64,000 bases of DNA from Flavobacterium salmonis. GTDB lineage: Bacteria; Bacteroidota; Bacteroidia; Flavobacteriales; Flavobacteriaceae. The position numbers and the translations under genes were made by a program. Location: positions 20,748-84,747 of the forward strand of contig NZ_CAIJDP010000045.1 of assembly GCF_903819435.1 (NCBI RefSeq). Reading direction: 5' to 3'. Below are positions 25,619-35,591 of this stretch, piece by piece; the first letter of the stretch is position 1; the number at the start of each line of letters is the position of its first letter. The notes under the pieces were generated by a model that was not told where the DNA came from, did no database searches, and worked only from the letters and a program-made list of their open reading frames with translations.

Positions 25619-26611
25619 ATGTTCCCATTACAAAGAAACCGCCGTTTAAGAACTAATGAATCTATTCGTTCTTTAGTTCGTGAAACCAGTTTAAGTCCAC
25701 AGGATTTTATGCTTCCAATGTTTGTGGCCGAAGGAAAAGATATAAAAGTCGCCATTCCGTCTATGCCCGGAATTTATCGCCATTCACTGGACAACACTAT
25801 CAAAGAAGTCAAAGAAGCCTGGGATTTAGGAATCAAAGCAGTGAATATTTATGTAAAAGTAAGTGAGAGCCTTAAAGACAATAAAGGCGTTGAAGCCTGG
25901 AACAAAGATGGGTTGATGCAGCAAACTATTCGGGCTATTAAAGATGCAGTCCCTGAAATGATTGTCATGCCCGATGTAGCATTAGATCCTTATTCGATTT
26001 ATGGTCACGACGGAATTATAGAAAACGGCCAATTGATAAACGATGCTACTGTTGATGCTTTAACCCGAATGAGTCTGAGCCATGCTGAAGCCGGAGCCGA
26101 TTTTGTAGCACCAAGCGACATGATGGACGGAAGAGTTTTGGCCATTAGAAAAGCGCTGGAAGAAAATGGTCACCATAATGTGGGAATCATGAGTTACAGT
26201 GCAAAATACGCATCTGCTTTTTACGGGCCTTTTCGTGATGCGTTAGATTCTGCTCCGGTGGATTCTCAAAATATTCCAAAAGACAAGAAAACTTACCAGA
26301 TGGATTATGCTAACCGAATTGAAGGAATTCGTGAAGCATTATTAGACGTTGAAGAGGGTGCAGATATCGTTATGGTAAAACCAGGAATGGCCTATTTAGA
26401 CATTGTTCGCGAGGTAAAAAATGCCGTTCATGTACCGGTTGCAGTTTACCAGGTATCTGGTGAGTACGCTATGGTAAAGGCCGCAGCAGAAAAAGGGTGG
26501 CTGGATCATGACAAAATTATGATAGAGCAACTTTATTGCATTAAGCGTGCAGGGGCTAGTATCATCTCAACTTATTTTGCTAAAGAAGCTTCGATAATCT
26601 TAAATAAATAA
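25619..26611 (+). CDS. hemB: Delta-aminolevulinic acid dehydratase (porphobilinogen synthase)
   Basis: A 330-residue enzyme that condenses two aminolevulinates into porphobilinogen. Landmarks are RNRRLRTNESIRSL at the start, SYSAKYASAFYGPFRDA with a Schiff-base Lys, and MVKPGMAYLD with the second Lys. An ATG at 25562 would add 19 residues (MNMNSLERIFFLDLIKKHS) that do not look like the family. I prefer 25619, because family members begin shortly before the RRLR motif. The gene is followed 1 nt later by a cytochrome c gene in the same operon, away from the other hem genes. Confidence 0.95.
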   Translation: MFPLQRNRRLRTNESIRSLVRETSLSPQDFMLPMFVAEGKDIKVAIPSMPGIYRHSLDNTIKEVKEAWDLGIKAVNIYVKVSESLKDNKGVEAWNKDGLMQQTIRAIKDAVPEMIVMPDVALDPYSIYGHDGIIENGQLINDATVDALTRMSLSHAEAGADFVAPSDMMDGRVLAIRKALEENGHHNVGIMSYSAKYASAFYGPFRDALDSAPVDSQNIPKDKKTYQMDYANRIEGIREALLDVEEGADIVMVKPGMAYLDIVREVKNAVHVPVAVYQVSGEYAMVKAAAEKGWLDHDKIMIEQLYCIKRAGASIISTYFAKEASIILNK

Positions 26612-26612
26612 T

Positions 26613-27020
26613 ATGAAAAAAACTATATTTTTAATAGCTGTTTTAGCATTTATATCCTGCAAAAAAGACAGTCAGGAGCCATTTGGAAAATCTACCGAAA
26701 AGACAGAAACATATTCAGAAGGTGAATCAGAAGAAACTAAAACTCCTGAAGAATTAGGTAAATCGATTTTTGAGGGTAAAGGAAATTGTACTTCTTGTCA
26801 TCAGGTAGATCAAAAAGTAATTGGCCCAAGTATTCAGGAAATCGCCAAAATCTATAAAGACAAAAAAGGAGATATAGTTACTTTTCTCAAAGGAAATGGA
26901 GAACCAATTGTAGATCCAAGTCAGTTTGCAGTGATGAAAACCAATTTTCCGGTAACACAGGCAATGTCTGATGAAGAACTAAAAGCAATTGAAACTTATA
27001 TTTATAGTAATTTGAAATAA
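26613..27020 (+). CDS. Class I cytochrome c lipoprotein
   Basis: A 135-residue protein with a lipoprotein signal (AFISC, Cys16), an acidic Ser/Thr/Glu linker and a small cytochrome c domain. The haem site is CTSCH (Cys59, Cys62, His63), and a Met in the VMKTNFP/TQAM region is the likely axial ligand. It probably carries electrons in the periplasm at the membrane surface. It lies 1 nt after hemB, so a haem-making enzyme and a haem-using protein are co-transcribed. A terminator follows. Confidence 0.88.
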   Translation: MKKTIFLIAVLAFISCKKDSQEPFGKSTEKTETYSEGESEETKTPEELGKSIFEGKGNCTSCHQVDQKVIGPSIQEIAKIYKDKKGDIVTFLKGNGEPIVDPSQFAVMKTNFPVTQAMSDEELKAIETYIYSNLK

Positions 27021-27050
27021 AACACTATTTCAAACATACTATAATTAACA

Positions 27051-27082
27051 AAAAATGGAGCTAAATTTAGCTCCATTTTTTT
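27051..27082. terminator. Bidirectional terminator
   Basis: AAAAATGGAGCTAAA and TTTAGCTCCATTTTTTT form a perfect hairpin between the convergent cytochrome c and pepO genes. Confidence 0.9.
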
Positions 27083-27090
27083 GTTCTGAA

Positions 27091-29151
27091 TTACCAGATT
27101 TTTACTCTCTTCTCCGGATCGACATACATTTTATCTCCTTTTTTGATATCGAAAGCATCATAAAAAGCATCAACATTCTGAATTGGGACATATGCTCTGT
27201 ACATTCCCGGTGAATGCGGATCTGTTTTTACCTGGTTTTTAATAGCCTCATCTCTTGATTTAGTTCTCCAGACTGTAGCCCATGAAATAAAGAAACGCTG
27301 TTCAGGTGTAAATCCGTCAATTAATCCCGGATTACCTTTTTTCTTTAAATACAACTGTAGTCCATCGTAAGCGGCATTAATTCCGCCTAAGTCACCAATA
27401 TTTTCACCTAAAGTAAATTTACCATCAACATGAATTCCTGGCAAAGGTTCCAAAGCGCTATACTGATCAGCAAGAGCAGTTCCTAATTCTGTAAATTGTT
27501 TCAGATCTTCTGCAGTCCACCAGTCAACAAGATTTCCGTCAGCATTGTATCGGGCACCTGAATCATCAAACCCGTGTGAAATTTCGTGACCAATTACAGC
27601 TCCTATTCCACCATAATTTACTGCTTCATCAGCCTGATAATTGTAAAATGGCGGTTGCAAAATAGCAGCAGGGAAAACAATTTCATTATAAGAAGGGTTA
27701 TAATAAGCATTTACAGTCTGAGGAGACATTCCCCACTCTGACTTATCTACTGGCTTTTTTAATTTTTCCAGACCTTTGTTAAAATTCCATTTAGCCAAAT
27801 TTCTTGAATTCTCAAAGTAACTGCCTCCATCAGCAACACTTTTGATTTCTAAAGCAGAGTAGTCTTTCCACTTATCAGGATACCCAACTTTTATTGTAAT
27901 TTTATTCAGTTTTTCGATAGCTTTCACTTTAGTAGCATCAGACATCCATGATAAATTATTAATACGGTTCTGGTAAGCCAGAATTATATTGTGAATCATA
28001 TCAGTTGCTTTTGCTTTTGCTTCGGCAGGAAATACTTTTTCTACGTATAATTTACCAAGAGCTTCTCCAATACTTCGGTTTACAATTTGCAAAGCAATCT
28101 CTTCTCTGGGCAATTGTTTCAGGGCACCTCTCAGGGTTTTACTGTAAAAATCAAAGTTTGCGGCTTCAATATCAGTAGTCAAATGCGATGTTGACCTGTT
28201 TAGTAAAGTCCATTTTAAATACTCTTTCCATTGTGAAACTTTGTTTTCAGTATAAACATTTTGAAGTGCTTTCATGTAACGTGTTTCTGAAACCACGACT
28301 GTATCTAACTTTGCAAGACCAAGCCCGGTAAAATAAGCATCCCATTTAATAGCCGGAGTTAATTTTTGAAGATCTGCCACAGTCATCGGATTGTATTGTA
28401 AACGACTGTCTCTGCTTTCGACACGGTCTAATCTTGGAGTTGATAAAGCTTTTTCTAATGCTACAATTTCTGATGCACTTTGTTTGGCTTTTTCAGCAGA
28501 TTCTCCAATAAACTGCATCATTCTTGCTACATGAAGTTCATATTTAGCAAGTTTCTCTTTAGAATCTTTATCTTCAGCAGTGTAATAATCTTTATCAGAC
28601 AAACCTAATCGGCTAACGGCGAGAGTTACAGAATTTTTAGAACTGTTTTTTTCATCAGCTCCTATGTAAATCTTAAAAAAGTCATTTCCTCCCTGAGGTT
28701 CCATTTCGACTAAATATTTTTGAAGATCAGCCACATTTTTTATAGCATCAATCTTTTTCAAAAACGGCTTCAATGGTTCAATACCTCTTTTGTTTCTGCC
28801 AACAGTGTCTAAAACTGTGGCGAACAAGTTCACTGCTTTGCCTTGATCTGTATTCGATTTATACTTTGGATTTTTTGAAGCACTTTTCAAAATTTCCATT
28901 GCATCCTTGTCTGTTTTTTTAATTAATTCATTAAAACTTCCCCAGGTTGTACGATCACTCGGGATTTCTGTTTTATCCAGCCATGTACCATTTACATATT
29001 GAAAGAAATTTTCTTTAGGGCTAATGTCTTTTTTCATATAAGAAACATTAATCCCCGGTTCCTTTTGAGGTGTGGTTTGTGCTTGTACTGCAGCAAAGGA
29101 AAGCATTGCAGAAATAGCATAAAAAGTAGGTTTAGTAAGCACTTTTTTCAT
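27091..29151 (-). CDS. pepO: M13-family metallopeptidase (neprilysin/PepO)
   Basis: A 686-residue zinc endopeptidase with a signal peptide (ending AVQAQ). The gluzincin motif is HEISH (His522, His526) with the third ligand Glu583 in GENIGDLGG. The N-terminal M13 domain starts near residue 38 (DISPKENFFQYVNGTWLD). The protein ends KRVKIW, close to the family's usual C-terminal Trp. It should cleave small peptides in the periplasm or at the surface. It is a single gene with a terminator behind it. Confidence 0.94.
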   Translation of the reverse strand: MKKVLTKPTFYAISAMLSFAAVQAQTTPQKEPGINVSYMKKDISPKENFFQYVNGTWLDKTEIPSDRTTWGSFNELIKKTDKDAMEILKSASKNPKYKSNTDQGKAVNLFATVLDTVGRNKRGIEPLKPFLKKIDAIKNVADLQKYLVEMEPQGGNDFFKIYIGADEKNSSKNSVTLAVSRLGLSDKDYYTAEDKDSKEKLAKYELHVARMMQFIGESAEKAKQSASEIVALEKALSTPRLDRVESRDSRLQYNPMTVADLQKLTPAIKWDAYFTGLGLAKLDTVVVSETRYMKALQNVYTENKVSQWKEYLKWTLLNRSTSHLTTDIEAANFDFYSKTLRGALKQLPREEIALQIVNRSIGEALGKLYVEKVFPAEAKAKATDMIHNIILAYQNRINNLSWMSDATKVKAIEKLNKITIKVGYPDKWKDYSALEIKSVADGGSYFENSRNLAKWNFNKGLEKLKKPVDKSEWGMSPQTVNAYYNPSYNEIVFPAAILQPPFYNYQADEAVNYGGIGAVIGHEISHGFDDSGARYNADGNLVDWWTAEDLKQFTELGTALADQYSALEPLPGIHVDGKFTLGENIGDLGGINAAYDGLQLYLKKKGNPGLIDGFTPEQRFFISWATVWRTKSRDEAIKNQVKTDPHSPGMYRAYVPIQNVDAFYDAFDIKKGDKMYVDPEKRVKIW

Positions 29152-29309
29152 TTTTATTTAAGTTTATAGACAATATGCAAACATATTGTTATTATTTGAA
29201 AAGTTGTGTTAAAAATCTGATTTTTAACTTTCCTAAAAAGATAACATTTCATGTATTTACTTCCTGAATTCAAATTGTTTTTGGAATATTTGCTTAAAAA
29301 TAATTTAAG

Positions 29310-30248
29310 GTGAAAGCAAAAATCCAAAATGCCTTTTCAAAAAGAATAGATGCCATCGGATTACCGATTTTAGCTTTGTGCTGTGTGAGTTTTTTTTGGG
29401 GAACTACCTGGCTGGCATCAAAAGAAGGGGTCAAACATATGCCAGCTTTACAACTGGTAACAATAAGACAGTTCATAGGAGGAATGATATATGTTTTGTA
29501 TTTTATTATCAAGAGAGAACCCTGGCCAAAAGGGAAGCAATGGAGAACAATTTTGGTTCTGGCTTTCCTAAACTTTTGTCTGAGTAATGGTTTGAGCACT
29601 TGGGGTGTTAAATATATCAGTAGCGGACTTGGGGCAATTATTGCTGCCATATTTCCGATTTGGATTGTAATCATTTGTTTTTTTAGAGGAGAAAGAGTAT
29701 CAAAATTGGCCGTATTAGGACTGTTGATCTGCTTTTGTGGAATTTGTGTTATTTTCATGGATCATTTAGCTGATTTCTTAAAACCTGATTTTCAATTTGG
29801 AATTATTTTATCTGTTATCGCAACTATTACCTGGGCATTCGGAACTTTACATATTAAGAAAAAAGCAACAAGTTTCAACCCGTACTTTAGTTTAGGATTA
29901 CAAATGCTTATATCCAGTTTTATTCTTTTAGGAATTACAGAATCTGCAGGGATTAATATTCCGCTAAACCAAATTCCGGTTACATCCTGGTGGGCAATTG
30001 GATATCTGGTAATAATTGGCTCAGTATTAACCTTTATTGCTTTTATCTATTCGCTCCAACATCTTCCAAAAGAAATCAGCAGTATTTATGCTTACATTAA
30101 TCCAATTGTAGCCATTGTTCTTGGTTTTTTTATTTTTGGAGAAATACTTACAAAGGCTATTGCAATTGGCGTTTTAATAACCTTGGCAGGATTATATCTG
30201 GTGAACAGATCCATACCAAAACCAAAAAAGAAAAAGCAATTGCAGTAA
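29310..30248 (+). CDS. EamA/DMT-family transporter
   Basis: A 312-residue inner-membrane protein with ten predicted helices in two EamA repeats. The first starts CCVSFFWGTTWLASKEG and the second begins near WAFGTLHIKKKAT. The C-terminus is Lys/Gln-rich. Family members export metabolites or amino acids. The start is GTG at 29310: an in-frame stop lies just upstream and no ATG occurs before the first helix. The substrate is unknown, and nothing nearby points to one. Confidence 0.88.
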   Translation: MKAKIQNAFSKRIDAIGLPILALCCVSFFWGTTWLASKEGVKHMPALQLVTIRQFIGGMIYVLYFIIKREPWPKGKQWRTILVLAFLNFCLSNGLSTWGVKYISSGLGAIIAAIFPIWIVIICFFRGERVSKLAVLGLLICFCGICVIFMDHLADFLKPDFQFGIILSVIATITWAFGTLHIKKKATSFNPYFSLGLQMLISSFILLGITESAGINIPLNQIPVTSWWAIGYLVIIGSVLTFIAFIYSLQHLPKEISSIYAYINPIVAIVLGFFIFGEILTKAIAIGVLITLAGLYLVNRSIPKPKKKKQLQ

Positions 30249-30296
30249 TTTGGTTAAAATCATGACAATTTAAAGTTTTAAAAAAAGTCCTTTTCG

Positions 30297-30304
30297 TATT
30301 TTTG
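30297..30304 (+). promoter_or_regulatory. -7 box of the SCO gene
   Basis: TATTTTTG fits TAnnTTTG and lies 16 nt before the ATG. A -33 TTG is not obvious. Confidence 0.45.
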
Positions 30305-30320
30305 CATTCAAATTATTTTT

Positions 30321-30986
30321 ATGAAATCGCTTCTTTATAAATACCGAAAATTTTTTATCGTTTTAATTGTATTTTCGGCTATTACCATAACCCTGTTTTA
30401 CTTCGCTTTAAAACCGCAAAAAATCTTGCCTGTCTACAATCCGGCTGATGTAAATCCTGAATTGGTAGACAGCACGGTACAATACAAAAGTAAATATCAT
30501 ACCATTGCCGATTTTTCTTTTGTGAACCAAAATGGCGATACCATTACCCAAAAAAATTATGAAGGAAAGATTTATGTTGCCGATTTCTTCTTTACAACCT
30601 GTGGATCAATCTGTCCAAAAATGACAACCAACCTGGCTGATGTTCAAAAAGCAGTTTTAAATAATCCAAAGGTTATGCTGCTTTCTCATACCGTTTTTCC
30701 TGAAACAGACAGTATTCCGGTTTTAAAAGCCTATGCGATAAAACATGGAGTGGTTGACAGCAAATGGAATCTGGTTACCGGCGATAAAAAAGAGATTTAT
30801 ACCATGGCCAGAAAATCGTATCTGGCCGTAAAACTAGGAAGACCTGATCAGCTTTATGATATGGTTCATACAGAAAATTTTATCCTGGTGGATCAAAAAC
30901 GACGCGTTCGCGGATTTTATGATGGAACAGACAAAGAAGATATTAAACGTCTTTTAGAAGATATTGATTTCTTGTGTAAAGAATAA
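30321..30986 (+). CDS. SCO1/SenC-type copper chaperone
   Basis: A 221-residue protein with a membrane anchor (about residues 11-30) and a thioredoxin-like SCO domain. The copper site is CGSIC (Cys94, Cys98), with the third ligand His183 in MVHTENF. SCO proteins deliver copper to cytochrome c oxidase CuA or act as periplasmic thiol-disulfide proteins. It is followed, after about 100 nt, by the feo genes. Confidence 0.92.
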   Translation: MKSLLYKYRKFFIVLIVFSAITITLFYFALKPQKILPVYNPADVNPELVDSTVQYKSKYHTIADFSFVNQNGDTITQKNYEGKIYVADFFFTTCGSICPKMTTNLADVQKAVLNNPKVMLLSHTVFPETDSIPVLKAYAIKHGVVDSKWNLVTGDKKEIYTMARKSYLAVKLGRPDQLYDMVHTENFILVDQKRRVRGFYDGTDKEDIKRLLEDIDFLCKE

Positions 30987-31055
30987 AACCCTTATTTTTA
31001 GAAACATTTAGCATATTCGGCTGTATTAAATTCCCTTAAATAAAGAATTATTGCC

Positions 31056-31063
31056 TATTTTTG
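31056..31063 (+). promoter_or_regulatory. -7 box of the feo operon
   Basis: TATTTTTG fits TAnnTTTG, 25 nt before the feoA start. No -33 TTG and no clear Fur-type box are visible, so iron control is not shown by sequence. Confidence 0.4.
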
Positions 31064-31088
31064 CAATCTAAATTCAATCTAAATAAGC

Positions 31089-31328
31089 TTGCAAAATACT
31101 ATCCACACTCTGAAAAAAGGCGACAAAGCCATTATCAAAGATTTTGATATCGATCTTATTCCTCTAAAATTATTAGAAATGGGTTGTTTGCCTGGCAGCT
31201 TGGTTGAATTGCTTCAAATTGCTCCTTTTGGAGATCCTTTATATTTGGATATCAATGGCTCCCATGTTGCAATTCGTATTGAAACAGCTCGTGAAATTGA
31301 AGTTGAACTTATCAAAAACAATTTATAA
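31089..31328 (+). CDS. feoA: FeoA
   Basis: A 79-residue SH3-like protein of the ferrous-iron transport system that partners FeoB on the cytoplasmic side. It has the family's LLEMGCLPGSLVELLQIAPFG. The start codon is TTG at 31089, about 25 nt after the -7 box. No ATG stands at the right place. Its stop overlaps the feoB start by one base (TAATG), so the two are translationally coupled. Confidence 0.9.
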   Translation: MQNTIHTLKKGDKAIIKDFDIDLIPLKLLEMGCLPGSLVELLQIAPFGDPLYLDINGSHVAIRIETAREIEVELIKNNL

Positions 31329-33427
31329 TGAGCGTTCAGAATATCAATGTTGCCCTTATTGGGAATCCAAACACAGGAAAAACTTCTGTTTTTAATCAGC
31401 TTACGGGTTTAAACCAACAGGTTGGAAATTATCCCGGGATTACTGTTGAGAAAAAAATGGGTTTCTGTAAACTGCCACACAACATTAAAGCCAATATTCT
31501 CGATTTACCCGGAACGTACAGCCTGAATGCCAGTTCAATGGATGAAAGTGTGGTGATCGAACTTTTACTGAACAAAAACGATAAATTATATCCGGATGTG
31601 GCAGTAGTAGTAACAGATGTTGAAAACCTGAAACGAAATCTGCTGATTTACACTCAGATAAAAGACCTGGAAATTCCAACAATTTTGGTCATCAACATGT
31701 CTGATCGTATGGAACGTAAAGGAATTACTCTTGATATTCCGTATTTAGAAGAAAAACTAAAAACCAAAATTGCGCTAGTTAGTTCACGCAAAGGTTTAGG
31801 AATCGATGCCTTAAAAGAATTAATAGTTTCCTATCGAACTGTTCCGCACGAACCTTGCTTAAATGCTTCGGTTATTGATTCTGACTATTTTGAAAAATTA
31901 CAACATGCTTTTCCGAACCAGTTGTTATACAAATTGTGGCTGGTTATTACTCAGGATGTCAATTTTTCGAATTTAGACCGAAATGAAATCCGAAGTACTT
32001 TTACAAAATCACACTCTGAATTAAAACGTCTTCAGCAAAAAGAAACTATTAAACGGTATCAGTTTATAAATGATGTTTTGAAAGAAGGTTTAAAAGTCGA
32101 TCCTTCGATGGCAAAAGACATCCGTGCAAAACTGGATCGTGTATTAACACACAAAATATGGGGATACGCTATTTTCTTTGCCATTTTATTTCTGATCTTT
32201 CAATCTATTTTTAGCTGGTCCACGATTCCGATGGATTTCATTGACAGCACTTTTGCCTCTTTAAGCAGCAGGGTTGCCGAAGAACTTCCAAGCGGTATTT
32301 TAACCGATTTGCTTTCGCAGGGAATCATTCCGGGAATTGGCGGTGTTATCATTTTCATTCCGCAAATTGCTTTCCTATTCTTGTTCATTTCGATTTTAGA
32401 AGAAAGTGGTTATATGAGCCGTGTTGTATTTTTAATGGACAAAATCATGCGCAGATTCGGTTTATCTGGAAAAAGCGTAGTACCTCTCATTTCAGGAACA
32501 GCCTGTGCCATTCCGGCAATTATGGCAACGAGAAATATTGAAAACTGGAAAGAACGTCTGATTACGATTTTGGTTACTCCTTTTACAACCTGTTCAGCAA
32601 GGTTACCGGTGTATGCGATTATCATTTCATTGGTAATTCCCAGTAAACGTGTTTTTGGAGTTTTAAATGTGCAGGGACTAACCTTAATGGCGCTTTACGT
32701 TTTAGGTTTTTTTGCTGCTATTTTATCGGCATATATTTTAAATAAGGTTTTAAAACTGGAATCCAAAACGTATTTCGTTGTTGAAATGCCAAGTTATAAA
32801 TTACCCCTTTTTAAGAACGTTGGAATCAATGTTGTAGAAAAAACCAAAGCTTTTATTGTTGGTGCCGGTAAAATCATTCTTGCCATATCTATTATTTTGT
32901 GGTTTTTAGCCTCATACGGACCCGGAAAAGATTTTAACGAAGCAGAAACCATCGTAAAAGATAGATTTGCAAATACAACCCTGACAGAAACTCAATTTGA
33001 AAACGAAGTAGCTTCTCAAAAATTGGAGAATTCCTATATCGGATTAATGGGTCATGCAATTGAACCGGCGATTGAACCTTTGGGTTACGACTGGAAAATC
33101 GGTATTGCCTTAATTAGTTCGTTTGCTGCTCGTGAGGTTTTCGTGGGAACTCTTGCCACAATTTACAGCGTTGGCGATAGTGAGAACGAAGCTACCATAA
33201 AAAGCAAAATGCAGGCTGAAGTTCACTCTGACACAGGAGAAAAAGTCTTTAATTTTGCAACCGGAATTTCATTATTACTGTTTTATGCTTTTGCCATGCA
33301 GTGTGCGAGCACATTGGCTATTACCAAAAAAGAAACCAATTCGTGGAAATGGCCTGCCATGCAATTGGGCTTCATGAGTGCACTTGCCTATTTAACCGCC
33401 TTGATTGCGTACCAAATATTAAAATAA
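31328..33427 (+). CDS. feoB: FeoB, ferrous iron transporter
   Basis: A 699-residue polytopic inner-membrane protein with an N-terminal G domain. Its motifs are G1 GNPNTGKTS (11-19), G3 DLPGTYS (58-64) and G4 NMSD (122-125), followed by a helical region. The membrane part has two Gate motifs, with GTACAIPAIMATR and PFTTCSARLPVYA. It imports Fe2+ into the cytoplasm. It lies between feoA and a 40-residue Cys-rich peptide that belongs to the same system. Confidence 0.95.
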   Translation: MSVQNINVALIGNPNTGKTSVFNQLTGLNQQVGNYPGITVEKKMGFCKLPHNIKANILDLPGTYSLNASSMDESVVIELLLNKNDKLYPDVAVVVTDVENLKRNLLIYTQIKDLEIPTILVINMSDRMERKGITLDIPYLEEKLKTKIALVSSRKGLGIDALKELIVSYRTVPHEPCLNASVIDSDYFEKLQHAFPNQLLYKLWLVITQDVNFSNLDRNEIRSTFTKSHSELKRLQQKETIKRYQFINDVLKEGLKVDPSMAKDIRAKLDRVLTHKIWGYAIFFAILFLIFQSIFSWSTIPMDFIDSTFASLSSRVAEELPSGILTDLLSQGIIPGIGGVIIFIPQIAFLFLFISILEESGYMSRVVFLMDKIMRRFGLSGKSVVPLISGTACAIPAIMATRNIENWKERLITILVTPFTTCSARLPVYAIIISLVIPSKRVFGVLNVQGLTLMALYVLGFFAAILSAYILNKVLKLESKTYFVVEMPSYKLPLFKNVGINVVEKTKAFIVGAGKIILAISIILWFLASYGPGKDFNEAETIVKDRFANTTLTETQFENEVASQKLENSYIGLMGHAIEPAIEPLGYDWKIGIALISSFAAREVFVGTLATIYSVGDSENEATIKSKMQAEVHSDTGEKVFNFATGISLLLFYAFAMQCASTLAITKKETNSWKWPAMQLGFMSALAYLTALIAYQILK

Positions 33428-33433
33428 TGAGTC

Positions 33434-33556
33434 ATGATTCAGGAAATTATTGCTTTTGCCATATTAGGATTTGCAGTTGCTTTTTTGATTAGAAAATTCT
33501 TCTGGAAATCTAAAAAGAAAAAGGACTGTGGTGATGGGAATTGTGGCTGCAGCTGA
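33434..33556 (+). CDS. FeoB-associated Cys-rich membrane peptide
   Basis: A 40-residue protein, starting 6 nt after the feoB stop. One hydrophobic helix (MIQEIIAFAILGFAVAFLI) is followed by a Lys-rich stretch and a Cys-rich tail CGDGNCGCS. This matches the small FeoB-associated Cys-rich membrane protein family that follows feoB in many bacteria. It probably assists or regulates Fe2+ transport. Confidence 0.85.
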   Translation: MIQEIIAFAILGFAVAFLIRKFFWKSKKKKDCGDGNCGCS

Positions 33557-33566
33557 TTTTTTATTC

Positions 33567-33656
33567 CGCAGAGCTACACAGAGAAAAAACACAAAGATCC
33601 GCAAAGAAATGTAAAATAACTTTGCGGATCTTTGCGCTTATTAGTGAATCTTTGCG
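33567..33656. repeat. Inverted repeat of the CGCAAAGATC type
   Basis: The left arm (33567-33606, ending ACAAAGATCCGCAAAG) and right arm (33620-33656, starting CTTTGCGGATCTTTGCG) are inverted. It lies between the Feo operon and the convergent HD gene and could end transcription from either side. Units such as TCTTTGCG repeat within the right arm. Confidence 0.75.
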
Positions 33657-33666
33657 AAATACAAAC

Positions 33667-34320
33667 TTACTTAATACCTTCCCATTCTGCATAAAACTGT
33701 GCAAGGAACGTTTCCATAAAACGATGCCTTTCTTCGGCAAGTTGTTTTCCGGTTTCGGTATTCATTTTATCTTTTAAGAGTAACAGCTTTTCGTAAAAAT
33801 GATTTATGGTGGGCGCATTATTCTTTTTGTATTCTTCTTTGGTCATGTTGGTTACAGGTGTAATTTCCGGATTATACAAAGCTCTGTTTTTAAATCCCCC
33901 ATAATTGAATGCCCTTGCTACACCAATTGCACCAATTGCATCCAGACGATCAGCATCCTGAACAATATCCAATTCAAGAGAAGAAAACTTCTTTTCGAAA
34001 TTTCCGCCTTTATATGAGATATTTTCGATGATATTAACAACATGTACAATAATGTCTTCGGAAACATTTTCTGATTCTAAAAACAAACGTGCTGTTTTGG
34101 GACCAATTGTTTCATCTCCGTTATGAAATTTACTATCGGCAATATCATGAAGCAAAGCTCCTAATTGAATTACTGTTAAATCGCAATCTGTATTTTTAGC
34201 AATCAATAATGCATTTTTATAAACACGCTCGATATGAAACCAGTCATGACCTCCTTCTGCATCATTAAGTTTTTCTTTTACAAATTGGATTGTTTTATGT
34301 ATTAAGGCTGTATTATTCAT
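33667..34320 (-). CDS. HD-domain phosphohydrolase (YedJ-like)
   Basis: A 217-residue metal-dependent phosphohydrolase. Metal ligands are in HDWFH (after GG), the HD pair in LLHDIADSKF and a later Asp in VQDADRLDAIGAIGVARAF. The pattern is that of YedJ-type single HD proteins of unknown physiological substrate, probably nucleotides. It is a single gene; the sequence looks intact. Confidence 0.85.
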   Translation of the reverse strand: MNNTALIHKTIQFVKEKLNDAEGGHDWFHIERVYKNALLIAKNTDCDLTVIQLGALLHDIADSKFHNGDETIGPKTARLFLESENVSEDIIVHVVNIIENISYKGGNFEKKFSSLELDIVQDADRLDAIGAIGVARAFNYGGFKNRALYNPEITPVTNMTKEEYKKNNAPTINHFYEKLLLLKDKMNTETGKQLAEERHRFMETFLAQFYAEWEGIK

Positions 34321-34545
34321 GATATTTTTAATGCTTAACCGTTTGCTTTATTTTTTAATAACAACAGTATTTTTTATAATTTATTTGAAAATTCAAAAAC
34401 ATTTTTATTCAAAAAAGAGACCCCGAAATATTAAAAAAATGCTGACTGTCAAAGATTTAAAAACCTCAACAATCAACATCTTTATACTCTTTGTTTTTAA
34501 ACGCAACGAAATTGCATTTAATAAAATTGATTTAAAATCTAAATA

Positions 34546-35538
<993 letters not shown>

Positions 35539-35591
35539 TACTTGTTTAATTTGGGATTTAAGTATTAGAATTCTCTCTCTAAATACAAAAT

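Noticed and set aside
29294..29758. 154-residue antisense ORF in the DMT transporter gene
   Set aside because: It is antisense to a clear transporter, and its composition reflects complementary codons of hydrophobic residues.
30987..31088. Fur- or MntR-type box before feoA
   Set aside because: TTTTTAGAAACATTTAGC is only loosely similar to the mntH palindrome and not symmetric.
31204..31395. Alternative frame overlapping feoA and feoB
   Set aside because: It is out of frame with both well-conserved genes.
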